From Alteromonadaceae bacterium (GTDB lineage Bacteria; Pseudomonadota; Gammaproteobacteria; Enterobacterales; Alteromonadaceae): a stretch of 37,732 bases of DNA. A program made the translations under genes and the position numbers. The stretch spans positions 35,519 through 73,250 of the forward strand of contig JAESPQ010000072.1 in the NCBI GenBank assembly GCA_016765535.1, in the 5' to 3' direction. This document shows positions 17,922-26,814 of this stretch, one piece after another. Every line of letters starts with the position of its first letter. Within the stretch, counting starts at the first letter, position 1. The notes below the pieces were generated by a model, which did no database searches, was not told the DNA's origin, and saw nothing but the letters and a program-made list of their open reading frames with translations.

Positions 17922-18275
17922 CTAGGCAAATAAATCGACTCCAAGCATGCTTTGAATACTTTCTCGTTGTGCTAAATTGTTCACGCTTTGATAAGCATTA
18001 ACGGCATTTAAATTTTGTCCTATTGGTTGGTCTACATTAATTTTATTACTATTATTTATTGTATTAGTACTACTTTCTTTTTGAATATTCTGTTTAACTT
18101 GTTTCTCAAGTAAAGCAATAGCTTTTTTATTATTATCAATGCGTTGCGGTGATTTTTCGATTGCTACTTGCTTTTCGTTTGGCGCAACAGTTTTCGCCTG
18201 CTGATTTTTGGCTGGCGTTTTATTACTTAACGCTTGAACACTTGATGAAAAGCTTGTGGTATTAGTAATATTCAT
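17922..18275 (-). CDS. Uncharacterised 117-aa protein, Lys/Asn/Gln-rich
   Basis: I do not recognise a named family. The protein is hydrophilic with no signal peptide or membrane segment. It has a low-complexity Asn/Lys/Gln/Ser middle and a better-ordered C-terminus, NAYQSVNNLAQRESIQSMLG ending VDLFA. That tail resembles the end of small marine gammaproteobacterial hypotheticals by memory only. It lies 66 bp after tsaB and 37 bp before the M50-like ATG, on the same strand, so it is probably in the yoaA-tsaB operon. The ATG at 18275 lacks a strong ribosome site. Confidence 0.65.
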   Translation of the reverse strand: MNITNTTSFSSSVQALSNKTPAKNQQAKTVAPNEKQVAIEKSPQRIDNNKKAIALLEKQVKQNIQKESSTNTINNSNKINVDQPIGQNLNAVNAYQSVNNLAQRESIQSMLGVDLFA

Positions 18276-18341
18276 AACACTTATAAATTTAGCAAAAAAT
18301 ACGCCTTTTAGCTAAAACTTTATTGATAAAAATTGTAATAA

Positions 18342-19049
18342 TTATCTCCCCGGCAATTTTTTCCATGACACCGTATCACGCACATAAACAGGCTGTGCCT
18401 GTTCAGCAGTAACGGTTTCTCCCTTAATAAACTTAGTCTTAGCGATCGTTAGCATCACCTCTGCATGAGGAAATAAAATATCAGGCTCACCTTGATTACT
18501 TTTTAATGATGATAATTTACTTTCATAAGCTTGCCAGCCAGTACCAACACCATAGGCAGTTGCTATATTTTTCTCAATAAAAGATCCAGCTAAATGATCA
18601 GCTAATAACTCGGGGGCGAGCACAGTTTCAGGCAAAACCGCTTGCATAATATTGTTGCTATCAAGTTGATAAAAACAGTTATACACTTCACTCATACGCG
18701 CATCAATGGCAGAAATAACCTGTGTTTGCCCTTGTTTTTCATAAGCCAATTGTGCCATAGCTTGTAAAGTAGATACACCAACTAACGGTAAATTAGCAGC
18801 AAAGGCTAAACCTTGTGCCACCCCTATACCAATACGAACACCTGTAAAGCTACCTGGACCTTGACCAAAGACTAAGCCGTCTAATTGTGTTAATTGACAA
18901 TTAGCCGCTTTTAATACTTGATCAACCATAGGTAATAATAGCTGACTATGTGATTGTGGACATAATTCATAGCGAGTATGTAACTCACCATTAAAAGTTA
19001 ATGCGACAGAACACGCTTCAGTTGACGCATCAAGGGCTAATAAATTCAT
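18342..19049 (-). CDS. tsaB: tRNA threonylcarbamoyladenosine biosynthesis protein TsaB
   Basis: Partner of TsaD in making t6A37 on ANN-decoding tRNAs; TsaB itself is an inactive ASKHA-fold scaffold. The N-terminus MNLLALDASTEACSVAL and the GLVFGQGPGSFTGVRIG motif (about 60-77) are diagnostic, as is IDARMSEVYN near residue 125. The length of 235 aa is normal (E. coli 231). The gene lies downstream of the YoaA-like helicase as in E. coli, with a 105-bp gap that holds a repeat. Confidence 0.96.
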   Translation of the reverse strand: MNLLALDASTEACSVALTFNGELHTRYELCPQSHSQLLLPMVDQVLKAANCQLTQLDGLVFGQGPGSFTGVRIGIGVAQGLAFAANLPLVGVSTLQAMAQLAYEKQGQTQVISAIDARMSEVYNCFYQLDSNNIMQAVLPETVLAPELLADHLAGSFIEKNIATAYGVGTGWQAYESKLSSLKSNQGEPDILFPHAEVMLTIAKTKFIKGETVTAEQAQPVYVRDTVSWKKLPGR

Positions 19050-19110
19050 TGTTTTTCTCTGTTATTTATCTATTACTTAGTTATATTTTTCAAAATGATA
19101 CTGCTTTTTA

Positions 19111-19146
19111 TTGTCGAGCCTCACTACGCTCGTGTCGACCTACAAA
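19111..19146 (-). repeat. Dispersed GTAGGTCG-type palindromic repeat
   Basis: On the minus strand this reads TTTGTAGGTCGACACGAGCG and continues through GTAGTGAG to GGCTCGACAA, an imperfect hairpin. It shares the TTTGTAGGTCG head with the element at 31677. It sits between yoaA and tsaB. Confidence 0.6.
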
Positions 19147-19154
19147 ATAAATAC

Positions 19155-21101
19155 CTAAGCCGATGACAAACCATCCAAAAACTTCACTGCATCCGCTAAA
19201 TTTCGAGTGCGTTTCATTTCAGGCAAACTTTTAATAAACACTTGCCCATAAGGGCGATTAACTAAACGATCATCACAAATCACCATTACACCTTGATCAT
19301 TAACATCCCGAATTAAACGCCCTACACCTTGCTTTAAGGCGATCACCGCTTGGGGCAATTGTATTTGTTTAAAAGGATCTTGCCCTTGGCGTTTAACATC
19401 ATCACAACGGGCTTGTAAAAGTGGATCATCGGGTGAAGCAAACGGCAATTTATCTATAATAACACAAGTCAGTTTATCACCTCTAACATCTACCCCCTCC
19501 CAAAAGCTCGCTGTTGCCAATAGCACAGCATTGCTTTGGGTAATAAACTGCTCAAGTAATTTACGTTTTGCCATTTGACCTTGAACCAATAGTGGCATAT
19601 CTAATTGTTCAGTTAAAATATCAGCCACTTGGTTTAGCACGCGGTAACTGGTAAAAAGTAAAAAACACGCGCCTTTACTCGCCTTTATCAAAGGTATCGC
19701 TATATTAGCCAAGGCTTGCGCTCTTAATCTGTCATTCGCTGGTGGTAAATAACGGGGTACTAATAATTGTGATTGCTGATAATAGTCAAACGGACTATCA
19801 AGCAATAAGTGCTTGGCATTCGTAAGACCTAACTGCTTAGCAAAATGATTGAACTGACCATCTACCGCCAGCGTTGCCGATGTAAAGATCCAACCAGCAT
19901 TTGATTTTGTTACCGCTTCACTAAATTTATCCGCAATACTCAAAGGGGTTTGATGCAGCACCACATGACGAGGAGTCGTTTCATACCAAAAGCTTAAACC
20001 AAAAACATCAGTATTTACCATAATATCGTATTTTGCCAGCAAGTTAACTGCACGTTCAAAACAATTATCAATCGCTTCGTTACGTGATACACAAAGTTTG
20101 ATCACCTGATATAAAAAATCTAAATCGACTTTTAAATCTTTAAACCCTTGCGCCAAATTTGGTTGCTGATGTTTTTCTCGCCAATTACCACGTTGTGGAT
20201 CATAAGGAAACAATAAACGAAATGCTTGCGTAGTTTGTAATAATTTATCCGCCGCTTTGCCGAGCTGTTTAACATCGGTTAATTCGCTGCGATACACTTG
20301 CTGTACATCTGTGCATAATTCTAGTAATTGTCTACTAGAAAACGCTTCACCAAAATACTCACTGGCAATATCAGGTATTTGATGTGCTTCATCAAAAATA
20401 ACCACATCAGCATGTGGAATAAGTTCGCCAAAACCAGTATCTTTTAACGCCATATCGGCAAAAAACAAATGATGATTAATTACGATTAAATCTGCTTCAA
20501 TCGCTTTTTTACGCGCTTTTATTAAATAGCAATCATCAACATTAGGACAGTCTTTCGCTAAACAATTATCAACAGTGCTAGTAATTAAGGGGAAAATAGC
20601 AGAATCTTCAGCAATATCGACTAAATCACCAATATCGCCCGTTTGTGTAGTGGTTGACCATGTTTTCACTTTTACCAAATCTTGCAAACCTATGGCATCA
20701 AGCTGACCACGAGTTTGCTGATATAATTCAAGCCGATACTGACATAAATAATTAGCACGCCCTTTTAATAACGCTACTTGCATATTGCTTTTTAAGGCTT
20801 TTTTGATGATAGGCAAATCTTTATAAAATAACTGCTCTTGCAGATTTTTTGTCCCTGTAGAAACAATTACTTTTTTATTTTCAAGCGTTTTACTGTCTAG
20901 TAATGCTGGTACTAAATAAGCAAAAGTTTTTCCTGTGCCTGTACCGGCTTCAGCAATTAAACAATGCTGATTTTCTATCGCCGAATGTACTTCTTCAGCC
21001 ATATCTAATTGTGCTTGTCGCGGTAAATAGCCTGAAATAGCTTGCGCTAGTTCACCTTTGCTTGAAAAGACTTGTTGAACAGAAATATGGGATGCAGACA
21101 T
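19155..21101 (-). CDS. yoaA: YoaA-type DinG/XPD-family ATP-dependent DNA helicase
   Basis: Superfamily 2 iron-sulfur helicase, 648 aa. Walker A is EAGTGTGKT (51-59) and the DEAH box is at 237-240. Four cysteines (Cys120, Cys180, Cys185, Cys191) are spaced as for a 4Fe-4S cluster. Motif V includes ATASFWEGVDVRG and motif VI QGVGRLIRD. YoaA is preferred over DinG because the next genes are tsaB, slp and fadD, exactly the E. coli yoaA neighbourhood, and the length is close to YoaA (636) rather than DinG (716). E. coli YoaA helps in damage tolerance with a DNA polymerase III chi subunit. Confidence 0.85.
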   Translation of the reverse strand: MSASHISVQQVFSSKGELAQAISGYLPRQAQLDMAEEVHSAIENQHCLIAEAGTGTGKTFAYLVPALLDSKTLENKKVIVSTGTKNLQEQLFYKDLPIIKKALKSNMQVALLKGRANYLCQYRLELYQQTRGQLDAIGLQDLVKVKTWSTTTQTGDIGDLVDIAEDSAIFPLITSTVDNCLAKDCPNVDDCYLIKARKKAIEADLIVINHHLFFADMALKDTGFGELIPHADVVIFDEAHQIPDIASEYFGEAFSSRQLLELCTDVQQVYRSELTDVKQLGKAADKLLQTTQAFRLLFPYDPQRGNWREKHQQPNLAQGFKDLKVDLDFLYQVIKLCVSRNEAIDNCFERAVNLLAKYDIMVNTDVFGLSFWYETTPRHVVLHQTPLSIADKFSEAVTKSNAGWIFTSATLAVDGQFNHFAKQLGLTNAKHLLLDSPFDYYQQSQLLVPRYLPPANDRLRAQALANIAIPLIKASKGACFLLFTSYRVLNQVADILTEQLDMPLLVQGQMAKRKLLEQFITQSNAVLLATASFWEGVDVRGDKLTCVIIDKLPFASPDDPLLQARCDDVKRQGQDPFKQIQLPQAVIALKQGVGRLIRDVNDQGVMVICDDRLVNRPYGQVFIKSLPEMKRTRNLADAVKFLDGLSSA

Positions 21102-21161
21102 TAAGTTAAAAACAACTTATTTTAAGAGATGAGGTAAATTACGACTTAGTATAAAGAAAAG

Positions 21162-21551
21162 TTAGATAAAAATATCTAAGTGATCATTATTTTTTAGAAT
21201 TTTTTCAACTTTTTTCTTGGTGGCGTTTAAATTAACAATTTTATGCGGACTTCCCATCGTTGTTTCAGATGAATTTGCTTGTTTATCTTCTTGCTGCTGT
21301 TCTAACTCAACAGCCTTATCTGATAGCTCAACCACCTCTTGTTCTACTACATATTGCTGAGATGACGATTGCTCATCCTGTGCTTGTGGATGATAAAAAG
21401 CGTAATCATTTTCATCAAGCTCTCGCTGCTCCTTTTTCAACTTTCCCAAACGCGCCTCTTTAGTTAACGCTTTTACTTTAAGTTTTTCAGCTTTAATCGG
21501 TTTAGTGATAGGCTGCGATGCTTGCGCAATTTGTGTGGTAAAAATATCCAT
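21162..21551 (-). CDS. Uncharacterised 129-aa charged protein
   Basis: Not recognised. It is hydrophilic and rich in Lys, Glu and Gln, with a basic N-terminal half (LKVKALTKEARLGKLKKEQR) and an acidic, Gln-rich centre likely to be coiled or disordered; no membrane segment. It ends 60 bp before the yoaA start on the same strand and probably leads that transcript. The basic helix beginning LTKEARLGKLKKEQRELDE recalls small gammaproteobacterial hypotheticals, but I assign no function. Confidence 0.65.
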   Translation of the reverse strand: MDIFTTQIAQASQPITKPIKAEKLKVKALTKEARLGKLKKEQRELDENDYAFYHPQAQDEQSSSQQYVVEQEVVELSDKAVELEQQQEDKQANSSETTMGSPHKIVNLNATKKKVEKILKNNDHLDIFI

Positions 21552-21873
21552 GTAACACCTGTTTCAAAATTTTGTCTTAATCGTAAGCTAAATTAATGAA
21601 TTATTATCTTCTTTATCGGCAAAAAACGTATAAACTTTAAACACTTAATTCTTTTAATTACCCATGTATTCGTATTCTAATTATATATTAGAGCTTTTAT
21701 TCATATAAAAAGGTCTAATTAAGTATTGCTATAAACTCAAAACACCCTTATTGTAAACAGCATAAATAAATAGAGTAGTAATAAATTACAATAAATTGTC
21801 AGCTTTAATTTACAAGCTTTACAATAAAAGCTAATTTCACTATAGAAAACCACAACGATTACACGAGCATATT
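21552..21873. other. AT-rich region upstream of his leader
   Basis: 322 bp before the his leader ORF. It contains the his promoter and the divergent promoter of the 129-aa gene. No gene is seen. Confidence 0.5.
21796..21837 (+). promoter_or_regulatory. Candidate his operon promoters
   Basis: Two overlapping options are visible: TTGTCA-N18-TACAAT (21796-21825) and TTTACA-N17-TAATTT (21809-21837). Either gives a start 25-45 nt ahead of the leader ATG. The choice between them cannot be made by eye. Confidence 0.4.
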
Positions 21874-21924
21874 ATGATTTTTAACCTCAGCGCACTCCAT
21901 CATCATCACCATCATATAGATTAG
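21874..21924 (+). CDS. hisL: his operon leader peptide (16 aa, six consecutive His)
   Basis: Short ORF MIFNLSALHHHHHHID with six His codons in a row (five CAT, one CAC) at 21898-21915. In enteric bacteria ribosome stalling at such a run during histidyl-tRNA shortage lets RNA polymerase read through the attenuator. The stop codon overlaps the first leader hairpin and a terminator lies about 70 nt downstream, before hisG. The ORF is very short but its composition and position make it convincing. Confidence 0.95.
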   Translation: MIFNLSALHHHHHHID

Positions 21925-21964
21925 CCGCTCAGGTATTATCTCTGAGAGGCTATGGGCTTTTCAG
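21923..21964 (+). promoter_or_regulatory. his leader: mutually exclusive hairpins
   Basis: Hairpin A:B pairs AGCCgCTCAG (21923-21932) with CTGAGaGGCT (21942-21951). The same B arm can instead pair with GGCTTTTCAG (21955-21964) across a 3-nt loop, with G-U pairs. Two exclusive structures right after the His codons fit attenuation; the exact order of later pairings needs folding. Confidence 0.75.
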
Positions 21965-21992
21965 CGGTAAACGAAACATAAAACCAGTTTCT

Positions 21993-22028
21993 AAAACCCC
22001 GAAAGAGTCCTACTTTTTCGGGTTTTTT
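21993..22028 (+). terminator. his attenuator terminator
   Basis: Left arm 21993-22007 and right arm 22013-22026 form a long stem with one bulged C and one G-U pair, 5-nt loop, then a run of six T ending at 22028. It lies 58 bp before hisG. Confidence 0.88.
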
Positions 22029-22085
22029 GCGTTTTACACTTAACTATTAAATAATTTAACAATACGACAAACTGGAATAAATAAA

Positions 22086-22988
22086 ATGACAACAACACAA
22101 CCACGCTTACGCATCGCGATGCAAAAATCAGGTCGTTTAAGTGACGATACACAAGCGTTATTTAAACGCTGCGGCCTTAAACTCAATTTAACTGATCGTC
22201 GTTTACTCGCCCATGTTAGTAATATGCCTATTGATATTATGCGCGTACGCAGTAGTGATATTCCTGGATTGGTTATGGATGGTGTCTGTGATTTAGGTAT
22301 TGTTGGTGATAACACGTTAGAAGAAACCGCACTTGAACGTGAATTAATGGGAAGCAAATCAGCTTATGTGCGCACTTGCTCGCTTAATTTTGGCGGTTGT
22401 CGTTTGTCTCTTGCTATGCCAGAAGAATTTAATTACCAAGGTATTAAAAGTTTAAATGGTTTACGCTTTGCTACCACTTACCCACAGTTACTGCAACGCT
22501 ACGCCAGAGAAAATGGTATAAATGTCAATTTTTGCATGCTTAAAGGCTCGGTAGAAGTTGCTCCTCGCGTTGGTCTATCCGATGGCATTTGTGATTTAGT
22601 GTCAACAGGATCTACTCTTGAAGCTAATGGTTTAAAAGAAGTTGAAGTTATTTTCAGATCAAAAGCATCACTCATTCAAACCGCAACACCGCTATCACCT
22701 GAAAAACAACAAATTTTAGATACGCTATTACCGCGCATTCAAGGAGTGATGAAAGCCAAAGAAAGCAAATACATAATGCTTCACGCACCAAAAGATAAAA
22801 TAGCTCAAGTAAGCGAATTAATGCCGGGTAAAGAAACACCAACAATTTTACCACTAGCAGGTCGTGATGATTTGGTCGCCGTGCATGTGGTTGCTACTGA
22901 GACGTTTTTTTGGGAAACCATGGAAAAGTTAAAAGCCCTTGGCTGTAATTCAATACTAGTTATGCCAATTGAGAAAATGATGGGCTAA
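22086..22988 (+). CDS. hisG: ATP phosphoribosyltransferase, long form
   Basis: First, feedback-regulated step of histidine synthesis: ATP plus PRPP to phosphoribosyl-ATP. The 300-aa length and C-terminal ACT-like regulatory region (from about residue 225) mark the long HisG_L form that works without HisZ. Typical segments: [16 protein letters not shown] at the N-terminus, [11 protein letters not shown] (about 60) and the PRPP-binding [19 protein letters not shown] stretch (about 160-178). It is under the attenuator and has a modest ribosome site (GGA). It is followed by an unusual 306-bp gap. Confidence 0.97.
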   Translation: MTTTQPRLRIAMQKSGRLSDDTQALFKRCGLKLNLTDRRLLAHVSNMPIDIMRVRSSDIPGLVMDGVCDLGIVGDNTLEETALERELMGSKSAYVRTCSLNFGGCRLSLAMPEEFNYQGIKSLNGLRFATTYPQLLQRYARENGINVNFCMLKGSVEVAPRVGLSDGICDLVSTGSTLEANGLKEVEVIFRSKASLIQTATPLSPEKQQILDTLLPRIQGVMKAKESKYIMLHAPKDKIAQVSELMPGKETPTILPLAGRDDLVAVHVVATETFFWETMEKLKALGCNSILVMPIEKMMG

Positions 22989-23294
22989 TTTTTTGATCTC
23001 ATTACTATTTAGCCCAATATCTGCATCGAAAGTACTCATTGATTGGCATCAATTCCGTCCTTCCTCTTTGCTCTTGAACTAACTAGCTGCGAGCTAAACA
23101 AATTAAATTTAATTAAACCGCGTCAATTTTTATATGAAAAGAGGGAAATCTCAGCGGCATTGTCGGCTTTGCTGAAACCCCAATTATTTAGCGGATCTAA
23201 TGATAATTGAAATGATTATTTTATTGAAAAATTAACGTCATCCTGACGAAGGTCAGGATCTTTACCGACAAACTAGCGAAACATAGAGAATAAC
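22989..23294. other. Non-coding insert between hisG and hisD
   Basis: 306 bp with no supportable ORF, in an operon whose other junctions overlap or touch. It includes a TCAGC...GCTGA imperfect hairpin (23153-23177) and a CGTCAT...ATCTT repeat hairpin (23236-23262). Confidence 0.7.
23236..23262 (+). repeat. Dispersed CGTCAT...ATCTT hairpin repeat, copy A
   Basis: ATCCTGAC (23240-23247) pairs with GTCAGGAT (23252-23259) around GAAG. The 27-bp unit is 25/27 identical to the inverted copy at 34952-34978 and homologous to 35009-35035. Confidence 0.8.
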
Positions 23295-24599
23295 ATGAAC
23301 CAACAAGTCATAAATTGGCAAGCATTATCAGCACAAGAGCAAAAAAATGTGCTTGCGCGCCCTGCTATTGCCAACAACGCCTTATTATCAACGCAGGTTA
23401 ATAATATTTTGGCGCAAGTAAAAACCAAAGGCGATCAAGCATTATTTGATTTTACTGAAAAATTTGATGGTATTTCACTTAACACTTTAAAAGTTACCAA
23501 CGAGCAAATACAAGCAGCAAAACATGCTTTAAGCTCAACACGATTAGCAGCAATTAAAACCGCTTATCGACAAATAAAGTGTTTTCATGATGCACAAAAA
23601 CCGCAAGACATTAGCGTTGAAACTACACCAGGCGTGCGTTGTATTTTAAAAACCGAATCTATAGCTAGTGTCGGTTTATATATTCCCGCTGGCAGTGCAC
23701 CATTACCATCAACGGTATTAATGTTAGGCGTACCCGCACAAATTGCTAATTGCCCACGTGTAGTGTTAGTTTGTCCACCCGATAAGAAAGGTCAACTAGC
23801 TAATGAAATTTTAGCCGCTGCCGACCTGTGTGGCATTAGTGAAATTTACACCGTGGGTGGCGCGCAAGCCATTGCTGCACTTGCTTATGGCACTGAAACC
23901 ATTAAATCTGTAAATAAAGTTTTTGGCCCTGGTAATCGTTATGTCACCGAAGCAAAAAAACAACTCTCTCAGCAAGTGGCTGGTTTTGCCATTGATATGC
24001 CTGCGGGTCCTTCTGAGTTATTAATTATTGGTGATAGCCGTAGTAACCCAGCTTTTATTGCCGCAGATTTATTATCACAAGCAGAACATGGTATAGACAG
24101 CCAAGTGATTTTATTAACCGACTCAAATGCATTAATTGATGCGGTAAATAACGAACTAGATAAACAGGTAGTGCTACTTTCTCGACAAAAAATCGCTAAA
24201 AAATCACTTGCTCACAGCCGCTTAGTATTAGTTAACAATATTGAACAAGCGATTGAAGTTTCTAATGAATATGGCCCTGAGCATTTAATTATTCAAACGC
24301 AAGAGCCACAAACACTACTCGCTAGATTACGTAATGCCGGCTCAATTTTTGTTGGTGCATACACGCCAGAGTCGGCGGGAGATTACGCCAGCGGCACTAA
24401 TCATGTATTACCTACTTATGGTTATTCTAAAGTGATCAGCAGTTTATCATTAGCCGATTTTTCTCGTCGTTACACCGTACAAGAATTAACGCGTGAAGGG
24501 CTAGCCAGTCTTGCCGATTGTATTATCGAATTGACAGATGCTGAGGGGTTAGATGCTCACCAAAGAGCAGTGACTATACGTTTAGAGGATAGCAAATGA
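23295..24599 (+). CDS. hisD: Histidinol dehydrogenase
   Basis: Last two steps of the pathway: NAD-dependent oxidation of histidinol to histidine. The 434-aa zinc enzyme shows the family signature from DMPAGPSELLIIGD to DLLSQAEHG (about residues 235-265, with zinc-ligand Gln and His), the YGPEHL motif carrying catalytic Glu/His (about 328), SGTNHVLPT (about 369) and the late zinc-ligand His in LDAHQRA. AGAG precedes the ATG. The stop overlaps hisC by four bases (ATGA). Confidence 0.97.
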   Translation: MNQQVINWQALSAQEQKNVLARPAIANNALLSTQVNNILAQVKTKGDQALFDFTEKFDGISLNTLKVTNEQIQAAKHALSSTRLAAIKTAYRQIKCFHDAQKPQDISVETTPGVRCILKTESIASVGLYIPAGSAPLPSTVLMLGVPAQIANCPRVVLVCPPDKKGQLANEILAAADLCGISEIYTVGGAQAIAALAYGTETIKSVNKVFGPGNRYVTEAKKQLSQQVAGFAIDMPAGPSELLIIGDSRSNPAFIAADLLSQAEHGIDSQVILLTDSNALIDAVNNELDKQVVLLSRQKIAKKSLAHSRLVLVNNIEQAIEVSNEYGPEHLIIQTQEPQTLLARLRNAGSIFVGAYTPESAGDYASGTNHVLPTYGYSKVISSLSLADFSRRYTVQELTREGLASLADCIIELTDAEGLDAHQRAVTIRLEDSK

Positions 24600-25735
24600 C
24601 ACTTGCAAAACGACTTGCTCGCCAAGAGGTAGTGGACATGGTGCCTTATCAATCTGCACGTCGCCTTTTTTCTAGTGCCGAAAGCCAAAATACTAACAAC
24701 CAACAAGCAAAGCAAAAAATTTGGCTTAATGCCAATGAAGCTTCAGGACCGGGAATTTATCAACTGTCAGGCGAATGCTTAAACCGCTATCCTGACTTTC
24801 AACCGACAAGCTTACTTAATGCTTATAGTCAATATTGTCATTTAGATAAAGAAAACATACTTGCTACTCGCGGTGCTGACGAAGGTATTGAACTCATTAT
24901 TCGTACTTTTTGTACCGCTTATAAAGACAATATTTTAATTTGTCCGCCAACTTATGGCATGTACGCTATTAGTGCTGAAAATCATGGTGCTGGCGTTATT
25001 GAAATACCCTTAATAGCAAATAAATTAGATATTACAGGAATAAAATCTCAAGTAGACAAAGCCAAAGTAGTTTTTTTATGTTCACCGGGAAATCCTGTTG
25101 GTAATTTGTTACCGCAAGAACAAATCAAACAAGTGCTTGAGTTAACTAAAGATAATGCAATCGTGGTAGTAGATGAAGCCTATATTGAATTTTGTCCTCA
25201 GCAAAGTGTCGTATTATGGTTAGCGCAATATCCTAACTTAGTGGTATTACGTACTTTATCAAAAGCTTTTGCACTCGCGGGTTTACGTTGTGGTTTTACC
25301 TTAGCAAGCAAGGAAATAATCACCTTATTAAGTAAAGTTATCGCACCCTATCCTATTGCAGCACCCGTTGCTGAAATAGCCAGTAATACTTTACAAAAAG
25401 ACGGCCTTGCACAAATGAGTATTCGCGTACAAGAAACCTTAATGTTACGCGCCGAACTAAGTCAATGGTTAAACCAACAACCTTGGTGTGAACAGGTATT
25501 TACTAGCGATGCTAATTTTATTTTATTTCGTACACCTTTCAAAAATGAAATATTTAATCTATTAAAAGCACAAGGAATTTTAATTCGCGACCAATCAAAA
25601 CAGCAACAATTAGGCGATTGTTTACGCATTAGTATTGGCAGTAAACGTGAACTTGAATTATTGAAACAAGTTATCAGTGCAAATGATTTTCCAAAAACAA
25701 GCGCGAATAAATTCACTCCTACAAAGAGAAGATAA
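24596..25735 (+). CDS. hisC: Histidinol-phosphate aminotransferase
   Basis: PLP-dependent transaminase that converts imidazole-acetol phosphate to histidinol phosphate with glutamate. The 379-aa class I/II fold has [12 protein letters not shown] at the substrate end, DEAYIEF (PLP-contacting Asp, about 201) and the lysine-bearing [17 protein letters not shown] motif (about 222). The protein runs about 20 residues longer than E. coli HisC, with an extra N-terminal stretch and a basic Lys/Thr tail. Overlaps hisD by 4 nt and hisB by 1 nt (TAATG). Confidence 0.96.
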   Translation: MTLAKRLARQEVVDMVPYQSARRLFSSAESQNTNNQQAKQKIWLNANEASGPGIYQLSGECLNRYPDFQPTSLLNAYSQYCHLDKENILATRGADEGIELIIRTFCTAYKDNILICPPTYGMYAISAENHGAGVIEIPLIANKLDITGIKSQVDKAKVVFLCSPGNPVGNLLPQEQIKQVLELTKDNAIVVVDEAYIEFCPQQSVVLWLAQYPNLVVLRTLSKAFALAGLRCGFTLASKEIITLLSKVIAPYPIAAPVAEIASNTLQKDGLAQMSIRVQETLMLRAELSQWLNQQPWCEQVFTSDANFILFRTPFKNEIFNLLKAQGILIRDQSKQQQLGDCLRISIGSKRELELLKQVISANDFPKTSANKFTPTKRR

Positions 25736-26814
25736 TGAAAACAGAAAATATTTTATTTATTGATCGCGATGGTACTTTGGTGGAAGAACCCGCCATAGAT
25801 AAACAACTCGACAGCTTAGCAAAGCTCGTTTTTGAACCGCAAGTGATCCCTGAATTATTAAAGCTACAAGCAAAAGGCTTTAAATTAGTGATGGTATCTA
25901 ATCAAGATGGTTTAGGTACAAGTAGCTTTCCACAAGCAGATTTTGATCAACCTCACGATAAAATGATGAATTTATTTTCATCACAAGGGGTTATTTTTGA
26001 CGAAGTGCTAATTTGCCCACACTTTAATGATGATAATTGTAGCTGCCGTAAACCTAAATTAGGCTTAGTAAAAGAATACCTACAGCAAGGTAAAATTAAC
26101 TTTGCTCATTCTTATGTCATTGGCGATCGCGATACTGACATGCAACTTGCTGAAAACATGGCAATTGCAGGTATAAAATATAATCGTAAAACATTAAATT
26201 GGTCACAAGTTACTCAGCAAATACTTGAGCAACTAGAACAACCGCGTATTGCCAGTGTTACTCGAACTACCAAAGAAACCGACATAAAAGTAACGGTTAA
26301 TTTAGATAAAAGTGGCCATAATAATATTGACACCGGCTTAGGTTTTTTTGATCACATGCTTGACCAAATCGCCACTCACGGTGGTTTTAGTTTGCAATGC
26401 CGTGTTGATGGCGACTATCACATTGATGAACACCACAGCGTAGAAGATACCGCGCTTGCTTTAGGGCAAGCATTAAAACAGGCGCTAGGCAACAAACGTG
26501 GCATTAATCGTTTTGGTTTTGTGCTACCAATGGATGAATGTAAAGCACAGTGCTCGATTGATTTATCAGGACGTCCTTGGCTTGAGTTTGAGGCTAAATT
26601 TACTAGCGAAAATGTTGGCAGTATGTCAACACAAATGGTTAGTCACTTTTTCCGCTCCTTAGCCGACAGCATGGCGATCACTTTGCATTTATCAACGTCT
26701 AAAGGTAACTGTCATCACCAAGTTGAAAGCTTATTTAAAGTATTTGGTCGTGCCCTCGGACAAGCGATAAAAGTTGATGGTGATGAATTACCTAGCTCAA
26801 AAGGTACACTGTAA
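25735..26814 (+). CDS. hisB: Bifunctional histidinol-phosphatase / imidazoleglycerol-phosphate dehydratase
   Basis: Carries two non-consecutive pathway steps. The N-terminal HAD phosphatase domain (1-165) has catalytic FIDRDGT (Asp10, Asp12) and a zinc-binding loop [14 protein letters not shown]. The C-terminal IGPD domain (about 168-359) has the manganese-binding [15 protein letters not shown] and [14 protein letters not shown] motifs and a second histidine set near the end. The fused form at 359 aa is typical of gammaproteobacteria. It overlaps hisC and hisH by one base each. Confidence 0.97.
   Translation: MKTENILFIDRDGTLVEEPAIDKQLDSLAKLVFEPQVIPELLKLQAKGFKLVMVSNQDGLGTSSFPQADFDQPHDKMMNLFSSQGVIFDEVLICPHFNDDNCSCRKPKLGLVKEYLQQGKINFAHSYVIGDRDTDMQLAENMAIAGIKYNRKTLNWSQVTQQILEQLEQPRIASVTRTTKETDIKVTVNLDKSGHNNIDTGLGFFDHMLDQIATHGGFSLQCRVDGDYHIDEHHSVEDTALALGQALKQALGNKRGINRFGFVLPMDECKAQCSIDLSGRPWLEFEAKFTSENVGSMSTQMVSHFFRSLADSMAITLHLSTSKGNCHHQVESLFKVFGRALGQAIKVDGDELPSSKGTL

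Noticed and set aside
21898-21915. CAT-rich run as a simple-sequence repeat or CRISPR-like array.
   Set aside because: It is the His codon run of the hisL leader, in frame with a start and stop and followed by the attenuator.
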